Shown here: positions 1 through 9,799 of the stretch, piece after piece
How positions within the stretch are numbered: position 1 is the stretch's first letter
Layout: each line of letters begins with the position of its first letter
DNA from: Tardibacter sp963781025
GTDB taxonomy: Bacteria > Pseudomonadota > Alphaproteobacteria > Sphingomonadales > Sphingomonadaceae
NCBI GenBank assembly: GCA_963781025.1
Contig: CAWADU010000003.1
Location: 186,001-250,000, forward strand
Direction of reading: 5' to 3'
DNA: 64,000 nt
Notes under the pieces: generated by a model
Seen by the model: only the letters and a program-made list of their open reading frames with translations
Told to the model about the DNA's origin: nothing
The model's database searches: none
Position numbers and translations under genes: made by a program

Positions 1-723
1 TTGCGAACGGCTTTTTCCCTGTTCCGGTCGACGCTGGATGCCGATGCTGTCATCCGCTTCCAGACTGAAATGCGCTGGATAGCGGTCCAACTGGCGGATG
101 CGCGCAATCTGGATGTCTTGCTGGCCCAGCACTTCGATGGCGGCGCCGGACCGGCAAGTTCATTGAAAGATCGGGTTCTGCTGGCGCGCGAAGCCTCATA
201 TGGCCAGGCGATCGCGGCGATTACGTCACCCCGGCTCCAGCAGTTTTGCGCCGAATTGTCGGCATGGCTGACCGGGGATGTTTCGCGGGACGGCAAGGGA
301 GGGCAGAGGATCGGCCCGTTCGCGGCACGTGCACTTTCAAGGGCCTGGAAGAAACTAATGAAGGTTACGGCTGGAAACATCGACCGGATGTCGCCATCCA
401 AGCGGCATCGCCTTCGGATCAAGGTGAAGAAGCTGCGTTATGCCGCGATGTTCTTCGCGCCGCTATTTCCGATGAAGCAGGTCAAGACGGATGAGCGCTT
501 GAGACCGCTCCTTACCAAATTGCAGGAAAATCTGGGCACCCTCAATGATCTGGCGATCGCGCGGATGCAGCTTCAGGGTTTCGGCCTGACGCCCGATGAA
601 CAGGAAGAGGGCGAGCGGGTACTGACGGGAAAGGCAGGCGGACGAAAGAAATTGCTGAAACGCGCGCGCAAGCTCCACCGGAAACTCGCCGAAATTGCGC
701 CATTCTGGCATTCGGTTTGTTGA
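1..723 (+). CDS. CHAD domain protein, 5' end outside window
   Basis: The frame is open at base 1, and the first residues (LRTAFSLFR) look like the inside of a CHAD domain, so the true start lies to the left. CHAD is a helical bundle rich in conserved basic residues that binds polyphosphate. The typical basic patch (RLRIKVKKLRY) sits around residue 138 of the visible part, and the C-terminus is strongly basic (KLLKRARKLHRKL). CHAD often follows a CYTH triphosphatase domain in one protein; whether that is so here cannot be seen. The next gene starts 65 bases downstream on the same strand. Confidence 0.85.
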   Translation: MRTAFSLFRSTLDADAVIRFQTEMRWIAVQLADARNLDVLLAQHFDGGAGPASSLKDRVLLAREASYGQAIAAITSPRLQQFCAELSAWLTGDVSRDGKGGQRIGPFAARALSRAWKKLMKVTAGNIDRMSPSKRHRLRIKVKKLRYAAMFFAPLFPMKQVKTDERLRPLLTKLQENLGTLNDLAIARMQLQGFGLTPDEQEEGERVLTGKAGGRKKLLKRARKLHRKLAEIAPFWHSVC

Positions 724-788
724 GACAGCGTTTCGTTCGCATTCATCTCGGCCGTGCGATAGTTCTGTGAGTTCCCGGAGGTCCTGAC

Positions 789-1874
789 GTGACGACAGCC
801 TATATCAACCAAATAGGCACAGCCGTGCCTCCGCACGATATCAACCAGCGTTTCATCGCCTTTGCCGACGGCCTGCTGGAGCGGCCTTTCGACAAAAAGC
901 TGTTTCACCGCATGGCGGGTCTTTCGGGGATAGAGCATCGCTATTCGTTTCTCGAGCCTACCGACGCGGATGACGGTGACGCCGCCGACAGCGAGGGCTT
1001 TTACAGGCTGGGCCAATTTCCCGGCACCGGGGAGCGAATGGGTCGTTTCGAAACCCTGGGCGTGTCGTTGTGCGAACGAGCGGTGAGCGCGCTGGCCAAG
1101 ACCGAGGACGTTTCCAGCGCGACCCATATGCTGATGGTTTCCTGCACGGGCTTTGTAGCGCCGGGAATCGACCAGATGTTGATTGATCGGCTGGGGCTTG
1201 ACCCCTCGATCGAACGGACCGCGATCGGCTTCATGGGCTGTTCGGCAGCCGTCAATGCGCTCAGGATCGCGCGCCACATCGTCCGGTCCGAACCGGGGGC
1301 GCGGGTGCTGATGATCAACCTGGAGCTGTGCTCGCTGCACTTTCAGCAGAATTCGGATCTGGAAAGGCTGCTTTGCGGGTTGCTGTTCGGAGACGGCTGT
1401 GCGGCCAGCATTATCAGCAGTGATGCGCGCGGCGTAGCGCTGGCCGACTTTCGTACCGTGACGGTGCCGCAGACCGCCGACCTGATCACCTGGCGGATCG
1501 GCGACCAGGGTTTCGAGATGCACCTTTCGGGCGATGTGCCGCACCAGTTGGCGCGCGCGCTTGAGTGCGAGCTGGTTCGCAACGACCGCAACGGGATTTT
1601 GGGGGGAGAGCCGGTCGAGGCTTATCGATTGTGGGCCGTGCATCCGGGCGGGCGCACGATATTGGATGCGGTGGAACGCGGGCTTGGCCTTCCGGACGAA
1701 GCGCTGGGCCGCTCACGTTCCATCCTGCGCGAATTTGGCAATATGTCGTCGGCGACCCTGATGTTCGTTCTCGCCCGGATGATGACGTCGCGGGACGAGG
1801 GGCGGGGCGTTGCCATGGCCTTCGGGCCGGGACTGGTGGCTGAAACGTTCCGCTTTGAAATGGGTCACGGCTGA
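789..1874 (+). CDS. type III polyketide synthase (chalcone/stilbene synthase family)
   Basis: A homodimeric ketosynthase that extends a CoA-bound starter with malonyl-CoA and cyclises the product to an alkylresorcinol, pyrone or related phenolic. The 361 residues match the usual 350-400. The full triad is visible: Cys151 in GFMGCSAA, His285 in WAVHPGG and Asn318 in FGNMSSAT. The C-terminal GFGPG-type loop is present as AFGPGL. The start is GTG at 789, with a GGAGG ribosome site eight bases upstream. It is followed closely by an FAD oxidoreductase, a pairing common for bacterial type III synthases, where the partner modifies the aromatic product. The product cannot be told from sequence. Confidence 0.9.
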   Translation: MTTAYINQIGTAVPPHDINQRFIAFADGLLERPFDKKLFHRMAGLSGIEHRYSFLEPTDADDGDAADSEGFYRLGQFPGTGERMGRFETLGVSLCERAVSALAKTEDVSSATHMLMVSCTGFVAPGIDQMLIDRLGLDPSIERTAIGFMGCSAAVNALRIARHIVRSEPGARVLMINLELCSLHFQQNSDLERLLCGLLFGDGCAASIISSDARGVALADFRTVTVPQTADLITWRIGDQGFEMHLSGDVPHQLARALECELVRNDRNGILGGEPVEAYRLWAVHPGGRTILDAVERGLGLPDEALGRSRSILREFGNMSSATLMFVLARMMTSRDEGRGVAMAFGPGLVAETFRFEMGHG

Positions 1875-1922
1875 TGCGCCGTGCCATTTCCTCTCCCGGC
1901 TTTGCACGGGCGCAATCATGTG

Positions 1923-3056
1923 ATGGATGAGCCGTTGCTGATCGTCGGCGCGGGACTGGCCGGATCGGCGGCGGCAGTGGTGCTCGGCAAAGCGGGTCAC
2001 GCGCCGCTTGTTATCGAGCGTACAAATTCGGTGATGGAAAAGGTCTGCGGCTGCTTTCTGAGCGTCGAGGCGGCGGCAATGCTGGAACACCTCGGCGTTG
2101 AGCTCGACAGGCTGGGTGCAAGCCACATCGACCGGGTAAGGCTGGTGCATGGCGCCCGGACGGTGGAGGCCCGGCTGCCGTTTCCCGCGCGGGGGGTCTC
2201 GCGTAAGCTGCTCGACAATGCACTGGTGAAAAGCGCGGAAAAGGCCGGCGCGCGCCTCCGCTTCGGGACGCAGGTGATGTCGATAGCGGCGGACAGCGCC
2301 GGTGGCGTCATGGTGGGGGTTCGCGGCGGCGAGACGGTCGACGCACGCACCCTTTTTCTGGCAAGCGGCAAGCATGATGTGCGCGACGCCCCGCGCCAGG
2401 CGGCGGGTGTGCCGGGCAATATCGGCCTGAAACAGATGTTCCGGCTTACGCCCGCGCAAACCGGCGCGCTGAGCGGTTCGGTCGAACTGTATCTGTTCGC
2501 GGGCGGATATGCCGGATTGCAACTGGTGGAAGATGGCATCGCCAATCTGTGTCTCGTCGTGGACGGGGGGGCGTTCCGGGCCCGTGGTGGGCAATGGCAC
2601 GCGCTGCTCGACACGCTCGCCGATGAATTGCCCCAGTTGGGAGAGCGGCTTGTGGACGCCGAACCGCAGTCGGGCCAGCCCCTTGCCATTTCGCGAATCC
2701 CCTATGGCTTCGTGCATCGGCCCGATGCTTATGGACATCCGGCGTTGTTTCGGCTGGGCGATCAGGCGGCGGTGATTCCGTCATTCTCGGGCGACGGGAT
2801 GGCGATTGCGCTCCACAGCGGCATGGCAGCGGCGCAATGCGTTCTGGCGGGCGGTTCGTCAGCCGATTTTCACGGCGGGTTGCGTCGGCAATTGAGGAGG
2901 CAGTTCCGGCTGGCGGTCCTGCTGAACAAAATGGCCGCGAGTGTTTATGGACGCAGCGCGATCATGGCTATCGGCGGGGCGGCGCCTGCATTGATGCGCT
3001 TGTCAGCAAGCGCGACGCGGCTGCGAGCGGGCGGACCGCTTCATTCCCCGGCTTAA
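1923..3056 (+). CDS. FAD-dependent oxidoreductase of the geranylgeranyl reductase / hydroxylase type
   Basis: The N-terminus has the Rossmann dinucleotide motif GAGLAGSAAAVVLGKAG, and a GD box lies near the C-terminus (RLGDQAAVIPSFSGDGMAIA), which together define the group containing geranylgeranyl reductases and aromatic hydroxylases. I chose ATG 1923 because it places the Rossmann motif at the very N-terminus; an in-frame GTG at 1881 would add 14 residues. It lies 48 bases after the type III polyketide synthase and probably oxidises that enzyme's product. The stop codon falls in the loop of a small GC hairpin (CCCCGG/CCGGGG, 3046-3063), which has no T-run and may be only a weak terminator. 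Confidence 0.8.
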   Translation: MDEPLLIVGAGLAGSAAAVVLGKAGHAPLVIERTNSVMEKVCGCFLSVEAAAMLEHLGVELDRLGASHIDRVRLVHGARTVEARLPFPARGVSRKLLDNALVKSAEKAGARLRFGTQVMSIAADSAGGVMVGVRGGETVDARTLFLASGKHDVRDAPRQAAGVPGNIGLKQMFRLTPAQTGALSGSVELYLFAGGYAGLQLVEDGIANLCLVVDGGAFRARGGQWHALLDTLADELPQLGERLVDAEPQSGQPLAISRIPYGFVHRPDAYGHPALFRLGDQAAVIPSFSGDGMAIALHSGMAAAQCVLAGGSSADFHGGLRRQLRRQFRLAVLLNKMAASVYGRSAIMAIGGAAPALMRLSASATRLRAGGPLHSPA

Positions 3057-3086
3057 ACCGGGGGGATCGACGGCTAGAAAATGCGG

Positions 3087-3857
3087 TCAGAGGCCGCGTG
3101 GGGAAAGGAGCGGGCCGGTTCTTCTCCTTCTTACCCGGCCAACCGGAAGAACCGATGGCCCGTCGCGCTTGACGGCCCGGATGATGTGAAGGCCGCCAAG
3201 CTTGGGAACGATCTTCATCACCGGACGGTCGAGCCACCCCAGAAACGGCGTCGGCGGGACGGCGAGCAGGGTCCGCCGGTGATCGATTTCGAACAACGCA
3301 TCGTCCAGCATCCGGCAGACCTGGCCTTTGCCGAACGGCGCGCCATGACCGAATGGCGTCGCCTCCATGTGGACCCACAGTCCCGAGCGGTTTGGCGCGA
3401 CGATGACGACGCTGCCGCCGGGGGCAAGCACCCGCCAGAGTTCGCGAAGCAGTCGCCGGGCGGGAGCCGCGTGTTCAAGCGCATGGATGACCAGCGCCTG
3501 ATCGAACAGCGCGTCCTGAAAGGGAAGCGCCAGTTCGTCGACCTCTGCCACCAGATTCTGCTGGGGGCGGGGCCATGGAAGTCCACCCTGGTCAACCGGA
3601 CAGGCCAGTATCAAGCGTTCGACGGATCTGGGGTCGAAACCGTCCAGCAACGGCGCGCAATAGCCAAGCGCGAGGATGCGTTCTGTCGTTCCCCGCCGTA
3701 TCAACGGCGCCACCGCGGATGCCAGCGCCTGCGCCGCACGCATTCCCGCGCGGCTTTGATACCAGTTGGCGAGTTCTTCGACCTGCGGGCGCATGACGTC
3801 TGCTTTTATCGCCATCTGTCCGGCATCGATAGCTGAACGATCAGACCTCGTTTTCAT
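3087..3857 (-). CDS. class I SAM-dependent methyltransferase-like protein (methyltransferase type 11)
   Basis: The core has a post-motif region typical of type 11 methyltransferases (ALPFQDALFDQALVIHALEHA, then LRELWRVLAPGGSVVIVAPN). The SAM-binding motif I (ILALGYCAPLLDGF) is degenerate, with only one of the usual glycines. The basic C-terminal tail is probably flexible. The start at 3857 overlaps the stop of the preceding monooxygenase gene by ATGA, which suggests translational coupling; internal ATGs at 3815 and 3794 are possible. It is the last gene of a three-gene operon that begins with the thiolase. The substrate is unknown. It converges with the FAD oxidoreductase gene, 30 bases away. 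Confidence 0.75.
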   Translation of the reverse strand: MKTRSDRSAIDAGQMAIKADVMRPQVEELANWYQSRAGMRAAQALASAVAPLIRRGTTERILALGYCAPLLDGFDPRSVERLILACPVDQGGLPWPRPQQNLVAEVDELALPFQDALFDQALVIHALEHAAPARRLLRELWRVLAPGGSVVIVAPNRSGLWVHMEATPFGHGAPFGKGQVCRMLDDALFEIDHRRTLLAVPPTPFLGWLDRPVMKIVPKLGGLHIIRAVKRDGPSVLPVGRVRRRRTGPLLSPRGL

Positions 3858-4149
3858 CGCGCGGGCGCGTCGAAGATGCCGATCTGGACTTCCTCGACCG
3901 TCCAGCCGCCGCAGCTTGCGTCGAGTTGATCATAGGCCGCCCGGTGGCCGCGAAGGAAATTGTCGAAATCGGCCCTGCTGTCCCAGCGGTCTATCGTCAG
4001 ATACTCGCCCGCCGGGCCGTGCAGCAATTCGGTGCCCAGATACCCATCAGCCTTGCTGAAAAGCTTGGCCCATTCGCCTGTAGCGCCATAGGTGCGTTCG
4101 AAATCGGAACGGAATTCCTCGCGCACCCTGTAGCGCCACAAAATAGCGA

Positions 4150-4153
<4 letters not shown>
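3854..4153 (-). CDS. antibiotic biosynthesis monooxygenase (ABM) family small protein
   Basis: A 99-residue protein with the ferredoxin-like ABM pattern: an N-terminal strand (MIAILWRYRV), the LLHGPAGEYLTIDRWDS segment, and a helix with DFDNFLRGHRAAYDQLD. Such proteins act as dimers, and some are cofactor-free monooxygenases on quinones or phenols, but many have no known activity. The start overlaps the thiolase stop by four bases (ATGA), and its stop overlaps the methyltransferase start in the same way. All three are therefore likely made together. Function beyond the fold is not established. Confidence 0.75.
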
Positions 4154-5322
<1,169 letters not shown>

Positions 5323-5353
5323 AGCTGCGACTCCTTAACCTTTGCGCAGGCAG

Positions 5354-6472
5354 CTACCAGCTTGTGTGCGATTGCGAAAGGCATCGCGCAAGCGGTTCCC
5401 AAACACTATTCCGAGCCCTTGATCCCACGATCATCCCGACATGGCCTAGCGCAAGATCGAGTTGGGGGATGCCTTCCATCGCACTTGCGGCAGGGACGAT
5501 GCGGTCGGTCATCGAGACGATCTGTCGTATCGGGCATCGCAGCGCGGCAGGATCGACCCGGATTCCGCCCACTTCCCACCGGCCGGACGCGGTCACATTA
5601 GCGGTGAACAGATCATCGACGATCTCGCGAGCCGCCGCCTGGGTCAATGCGGCGCCGCTATTGGCCCAATCTTCCACCCTGATGAATGACAAGGCTTCGG
5701 CCGACCCCGGCGGAACGGCCGCGAACCGCTCATATTTGGAGACGGTGCGTCCGGAATCAAGCAGCCAGAAGGCGACCTGAAGGACTTCAAGCGGGAGCAG
5801 CCCCAGCATCTCGACCGTCGGTTGCGCGCTTTCCCACAAGGTCTGCATCGTGTCGCGCGCATGATCGGTAAAGCCACCGAAGTTCCACGGGGAGGCGATG
5901 AGCGTGAGACTGAGCGGCGCGGCAAGCGCGGCCGAAGCGACCGTCATCGTGCCGCCAAGGCAATAGCCGACGAGATGATAGGGGATGCCGAGTTGGCGCA
6001 GCAACGGGTGCAGCACATCCGCGACATGACCGCCCAGATCGCGGGTCCGGTCGCCGTCATCGGGACTTCCCCAATCCACCAGAAGGGGTCGCAGTCCCTG
6101 GCGGCTCAACCACCGCAGCATGGAATTGTCTTCGGAAAGATCCAATATTGTCGAAGGATTGATCAATGAAGGCACGAATACCGCGGCTGGACCTTCGCCC
6201 CCGAAATCCAGAAGCCTGGCATGCCCGGCCCGTGCAACGACCGGCATCGGCGGCGGCGCGGGCGGACGAACCGCGTTCTGAAATGCGCGGAGCCCGGCGA
6301 GGATAGCGGACAAGCGTGCGCGATCGCCGTCGGCTTCATGCTGCGCCATTTGCAGGAACAGGGGTAAAGGGCGAGGTCCTTGTTGCAGTGCATCAAGTGT
6401 TGATGCTAACTTAGGACTTTCTAGGCTATCGGATGACCCTATGACCGACGCCCGTCCCGAATCAGATCCCAT
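5354..6472 (-). CDS. short PHA/PHB synthase-family alpha/beta hydrolase
   Basis: The nucleophile motif GYCLGG, with Cys in the lipase box, is the signature of PhaC. A possible Asp (VSMTDRIVPAA) and His (LGHVGMIVG) complete the triad. At about 370 residues it is much shorter than class I PhaC (about 560-600) and lacks the large N-terminal domain, so it may be a depolymerase-like or accessory member instead of the main synthase. The conserved GPRPLPLFL segment lies near the N-terminus. The only ATG codons before it are at 6478, 6475 and 6472, all inside the divergent phaR gene, so the start is uncertain. The thiolase operon follows 31 bases downstream. Confidence 0.75.
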   Translation of the reverse strand: MGSDSGRASVIGSSDSLESPKLASTLDALQQGPRPLPLFLQMAQHEADGDRARLSAILAGLRAFQNAVRPPAPPPMPVVARAGHARLLDFGGEGPAAVFVPSLINPSTILDLSEDNSMLRWLSRQGLRPLLVDWGSPDDGDRTRDLGGHVADVLHPLLRQLGIPYHLVGYCLGGTMTVASAALAAPLSLTLIASPWNFGGFTDHARDTMQTLWESAQPTVEMLGLLPLEVLQVAFWLLDSGRTVSKYERFAAVPPGSAEALSFIRVEDWANSGAALTQAAAREIVDDLFTANVTASGRWEVGGIRVDPAALRCPIRQIVSMTDRIVPAASAMEGIPQLDLALGHVGMIVGSRARNSVWEPLARCLSQSHTSW

Positions 6473-7019
6473 CATCATCAAGAAATACGCCAATCGGCGG
6501 CTCTACAACACGGATAGTTCCAGCTACATCACCCTTGAGCATCTGGCCCAGATGACGCGTGAGGGACGCGACTTCAAGGTGATCGATGCAAAAACCGGCG
6601 AAGATATCACGCACAACGTCCTCACCCAGATCATCATGGAGGAGGAATCGCACGGGCAGACGATGCTGCCGGTCAACTTCCTCCGCCAGTTGATATCGAT
6701 GTACGGCGATTCGATGCAGGCGATGGTGCCGCAATATCTCGAAGCCTCGATGGAAGCCTTCCGCCGCAACCAGGTTCAGTTCCGCGAGGCCATGACCGGC
6801 GCTTTTTCGGGCGGTCCGTTCGAGACGATAGCCCGGCGCAACATGGAAATGTTCGAGGCTGCGGCCAAGGCCTTCCGTACGCCGGGAGGGGCGAAATCGG
6901 CGGAGCCTGCACCGGCTGCCGCCGCTGCCGCATCCAAGGTTCCCAGCGGCGACGAGCTGTCCGAACTGAAGGGACAGCTTGCCAGGCTTCAGCAGCAACT
7001 GGACAAGCTGACGAAGTAG
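6441..7019 (+). CDS. phaR: polyhydroxyalkanoate synthesis repressor PhaR
   Basis: The N-terminal DNA-binding domain is unmistakable (IIIKKYANRRLYNTD, about residues 11-25). It is followed by the PHB accumulation domain (EESHGQTMLPVNFLRQLI) and a C-terminal Ala-rich linker ending in a short coiled coil (LKGQLARLQQQLDKLTK). PhaR represses phasin and its own gene and is released by PHA granules. The length of 192 residues is normal. It is transcribed away from the PHA-synthase-like gene, and the two 5' ends overlap. No phasin gene is in the window. Confidence 0.93.
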   Translation: MTDARPESDPIIIKKYANRRLYNTDSSSYITLEHLAQMTREGRDFKVIDAKTGEDITHNVLTQIIMEEESHGQTMLPVNFLRQLISMYGDSMQAMVPQYLEASMEAFRRNQVQFREAMTGAFSGGPFETIARRNMEMFEAAAKAFRTPGGAKSAEPAPAAAAAASKVPSGDELSELKGQLARLQQQLDKLTK

Positions 7020-7034
7020 CGCCTAGACGGCCGC

Positions 7035-7856
7035 CTAATTTCCCGGCTTCACGAAGCGCAGCGTCATGCGATCCGATTCGCCGATCGCGAGGTAGCGCGC
7101 GCGGTCCTGCTCGCCCAATTTAAGCGTTGGGGGAAGAGTCCAGACGCCTTGCGGATAGTCCTTGCTGTCTTTGGGATTGGCGTTGACTTCGGATGTGGCG
7201 TCGAGCTTGAAGCCTGCCTGCTCAGCCAGCCGCTTTACCGTTGATTCCTTGACGTAGCCGCTCGTCTTCTGCCTGTCGTCGGCCGCGCCTTCCGGCAACC
7301 GATGGTCGACAACGCCCAATACGCCGCCGGGCTTCAGCATTCGATAGAAATCGCGAAACGCCTGCGCGGCCGTGTCATCGCCCGCCATGACCCAGTTATG
7401 CACATTGCGGAAAGTAAGCACGAGATCGGCGGTCCCATCGGGAACCGTCGTCCCTTTTGCGTCGGCAGGAAAAGTAATCAGCTTGACCTTGCCATAGCTT
7501 GCCGGATCGGACTTCAGCTTCGTCGCGACTGTCTCACTGCCCCTGTCTGCGGGAGCGGCGGCATAATAGGTTCCGCGCGAAGCGAGATAGGGCGCAAGTA
7601 TTTCCGTGTACCACCCGGCGCCCGGCCAGATTTCAACGACGGTCATGCCGGGTCGGATGCCGAGGAACGAGAGCGTTTCCCGAGGGTGGCGATATCTGTC
7701 CCGCTCGACATTCTCTGGGGTCCGCGTCGGGGCGTGCAGGGCCGCGTCCAGCGCTGCGTCCGCCTGGTGCGCGCCATGGTCGACAGTCGCGGCAAAGCCG
7801 CTACAAGGCACGATGACGCACAGAGTTCCAGCGACGAGAAGCCGGTCAAGACGCAT
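7035..7856 (-). CDS. exported class I methyltransferase-like protein
   Basis: ATG 7856 is preceded by GGAGG and opens a signal peptide (basic MRLDR, then a hydrophobic stretch ending near GFAA). The mature part has the family's opening helix (ERDRYRHPRETLSFLGI), a SAM-motif-like segment (VVEIWPGAGWYTEIL) and later FRNVHNWVM and LKPGGVLGVVDHR. This is a widespread predicted methyltransferase family with an export signal. As SAM is not expected in the periplasm, its true activity is unclear. It converges with phaR, 15 bases away. Confidence 0.8.
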   Translation of the reverse strand: MRLDRLLVAGTLCVIVPCSGFAATVDHGAHQADAALDAALHAPTRTPENVERDRYRHPRETLSFLGIRPGMTVVEIWPGAGWYTEILAPYLASRGTYYAAAPADRGSETVATKLKSDPASYGKVKLITFPADAKGTTVPDGTADLVLTFRNVHNWVMAGDDTAAQAFRDFYRMLKPGGVLGVVDHRLPEGAADDRQKTSGYVKESTVKRLAEQAGFKLDATSEVNANPKDSKDYPQGVWTLPPTLKLGEQDRARYLAIGESDRMTLRFVKPGN

Positions 7857-7904
7857 GATGCCCTCCAAGAGCCTGGTTTGGCGCAACCTAGCGGTTCGCC
7901 ACGG

Positions 7905-8108
7905 ATGATGGAATTGCCTGACGATATGGCGCTCGCGCTTGGCGTGGCGGCAGGATCGGTGGCGACGATCCTGCTTTCGGTTCTGATGCTGCGCCTTCGT
8001 CGACGCAACACAAGGCCTGGCTGGATGCCGTGGAACGGGCTGATGTTCGCTGCCATTGTCGTCGCCGCAGTGGCGCTTGCCCATTTGTTCGGCGTGCGGC
8101 AACGTTGA
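7905..8108 (+). CDS. small inner-membrane protein, function unknown
   Basis: A 67-residue protein with two hydrophobic segments (about residues 9-28 and 45-62) separated by a basic loop (RLRRRNTRPGWMPWNG), so both ends should lie on the same side of the membrane. ATG 7905 is preferred because the longer in-frame reading upstream runs antisense through the exported methyltransferase. It starts 48 bases from that divergent gene, and hrcA begins 31 bases downstream. I do not recognise the family. Confidence 0.55.
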   Translation: MMELPDDMALALGVAAGSVATILLSVLMLRLRRRNTRPGWMPWNGLMFAAIVVAAVALAHLFGVRQR

Positions 8109-8139
8109 GTCCCGCACCTCGAACACCTAGATTGGGCTG

Positions 8140-9186
8140 ATGCTGTCGCCCTCAATCGCAGAATTGTCGACCCGCGCGCGGGACGTTTTCCGCCAGATCG
8201 TGGAAAGCTACGTCGAAACGGGCACGCCGGTCGGTTCGCGCACCATTTCCAAATTGTCGTCGCTTGGTCTTTCGGCCGCATCGATTCGCAACGTGATGCA
8301 GGACCTGGAGGAAATGGGGCTGCTCGCCAGCCCTCACACCTCGGCAGGGCGCATCCCGACCGAATCCGGTTTGCGGCTGTTCGTGGACGGCATGATGCAG
8401 GCCGCCGAACTGTCGCCCGAGGAGCGCAAGGCAATCGAAGGCCAACTTTATTTCGGGCCGGGGCGGATCGAGGAGGCGCTTTCGGAGACGACGGCCGTAT
8501 TGTCGGGCCTGTCGGCGTGTGCGGGAATCGTGCTCGTGCCCAAGGGCGAACCGGTCATCAGGCAATTGGGATTTGTGCCGCTGTCACACACTCAGGCGCT
8601 GGCGGTGCTGGTCGGCGCGGACGGATCGGTCGAAAACCGGGTGATGGACCTGCCGCACGGCCTGATGCCGTCGACGCTGGTCGAAGCGGGCAATTACATC
8701 AGTGCCCGCCTTTCCGGCCTGACGCTGCAACAGGCGGCGCAGCAGTTGAAAAAGGAAATCGCCAGCCACCAGGCAGCGATTGACCACGCGGCGCAAGATG
8801 TCATCGCGCAGGGGCTTGCGACCTGGTCGGAGGATGGCTCGAAACGGCCGGTTCTCATTGTACGCGGCCAGGCGCATCTGCTGGATCAGGGCGCGGTCGC
8901 CGATCTTGAACGGATTCGCCAGCTTCTTGAGGAACTGGAAGGACAGCGGGAACTTGTCACCTTGCTGGAAGGCGCGCGCGCGGGCGACGGGATGAAGATA
9001 TTCATCGGATCGGAAAACAAGCTGTTCTCGCTTTCCGGCTCCAGTGTCATCGCAGCGCCCTATTTCGGAAGCGAAGGCAAAGTTGTAGGCGTTGTAGGGG
9101 TTATCGGACCGACGCGATTGAACTATGCACGCGTCGTCCCCATGGTGGATTACACTGCACAGGCGCTTACCAGGTTGATGGCATGA
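8140..9186 (+). CDS. hrcA: heat-inducible transcription repressor HrcA
   Basis: The N-terminal winged helix (ARDVFRQIVESYVETGTPVG, then LSAASIRNVMQDLEEMGLL) and the SPHTSAGRIPTE segment are diagnostic. The 348-residue length is standard. HrcA represses groESL-type operons by binding CIRCE elements, with GroEL helping it fold. No CIRCE repeat is visible anywhere in the window, including in front of hrcA, grpE and dnaK, so its targets lie elsewhere. The stop overlaps the grpE start by four bases (ATGA), so the two are co-translated. Confidence 0.95.
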   Translation: MLSPSIAELSTRARDVFRQIVESYVETGTPVGSRTISKLSSLGLSAASIRNVMQDLEEMGLLASPHTSAGRIPTESGLRLFVDGMMQAAELSPEERKAIEGQLYFGPGRIEEALSETTAVLSGLSACAGIVLVPKGEPVIRQLGFVPLSHTQALAVLVGADGSVENRVMDLPHGLMPSTLVEAGNYISARLSGLTLQQAAQQLKKEIASHQAAIDHAAQDVIAQGLATWSEDGSKRPVLIVRGQAHLLDQGAVADLERIRQLLEELEGQRELVTLLEGARAGDGMKIFIGSENKLFSLSGSSVIAAPYFGSEGKVVGVVGVIGPTRLNYARVVPMVDYTAQALTRLMA

Positions 9187-9746
9187 ACGACGATCCGAAA
9201 AAGAATGACGAACTGAACATAGATATCGCGGAGACTTCGGGAACCGCGGAGGCCGAGGGCGCGGAAGCATTGCTGGCCGAGCGCGACGAGGAAATAACCG
9301 CTCTGAAGGACCGGCTGCTGCGCGCGGCCGCCGAGACCGAGAACGTCCGGCGCCGTCTGGAGCGCGAAAAGACCGATGCGGCGGTCTATGCTGCGACAGG
9401 TTTTGCCCGAGACATACTGTCGATCGCGGACAACCTTACCCGCGCCATCGCCGCCATTCCCGATGCCGCGCGGGACAACGAGGTGGTGAAATCCGTGATC
9501 ACCGGCGTCGAGATGACGGCAAAGGAACTGGACAGTGTTTTCCAGCGCCACGGCATCAGCCGGATCGAATTGATCGGGCAGAAGCTGGACCCGCACCGGC
9601 ATCAGGCGATGATGGAAATCGAAAACGGCGAAGTGGAGCCGGGCATCATCGTGCAGGAGCTTCAAGCCGGTTACGTCATGAAGGACCGGCTGCTGCGACC
9701 GGCGCTTGTCGGTGTGGCCAAGGCAAAGGCCGAAGCAGAGGCTTGA
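9183..9746 (+). CDS. grpE: nucleotide exchange factor GrpE
   Basis: Releases ADP from DnaK in the chaperone cycle. An acidic, disordered N-terminus is followed by the long dimerising helix (EEITALKDRLLRAAAETENVRRRLEREK) and the C-terminal beta domain with the family motif (ISRIELIGQKLDPHRHQAMMEIE). The 187-residue length is normal. It is coupled to hrcA by a 4-base overlap. Its partners dnaK and dnaJ are 1.3 kb downstream, separated by two unrelated minus-strand genes. Confidence 0.95.
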   Translation: MNDDPKKNDELNIDIAETSGTAEAEGAEALLAERDEEITALKDRLLRAAAETENVRRRLEREKTDAAVYAATGFARDILSIADNLTRAIAAIPDAARDNEVVKSVITGVEMTAKELDSVFQRHGISRIELIGQKLDPHRHQAMMEIENGEVEPGIIVQELQAGYVMKDRLLRPALVGVAKAKAEAEA

Positions 9747-9799
9747 TTTCGCTGCCTGCTACTCGCCGCTTTCCGCTACCGCAAACGCGACTTGGTCCC

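Noticed and set aside
8109..8139. Looked for a CIRCE element before hrcA, grpE and dnaK
   Set aside because: No TTAGCACTC-N9-GAGTGCTAA-like repeat is present.
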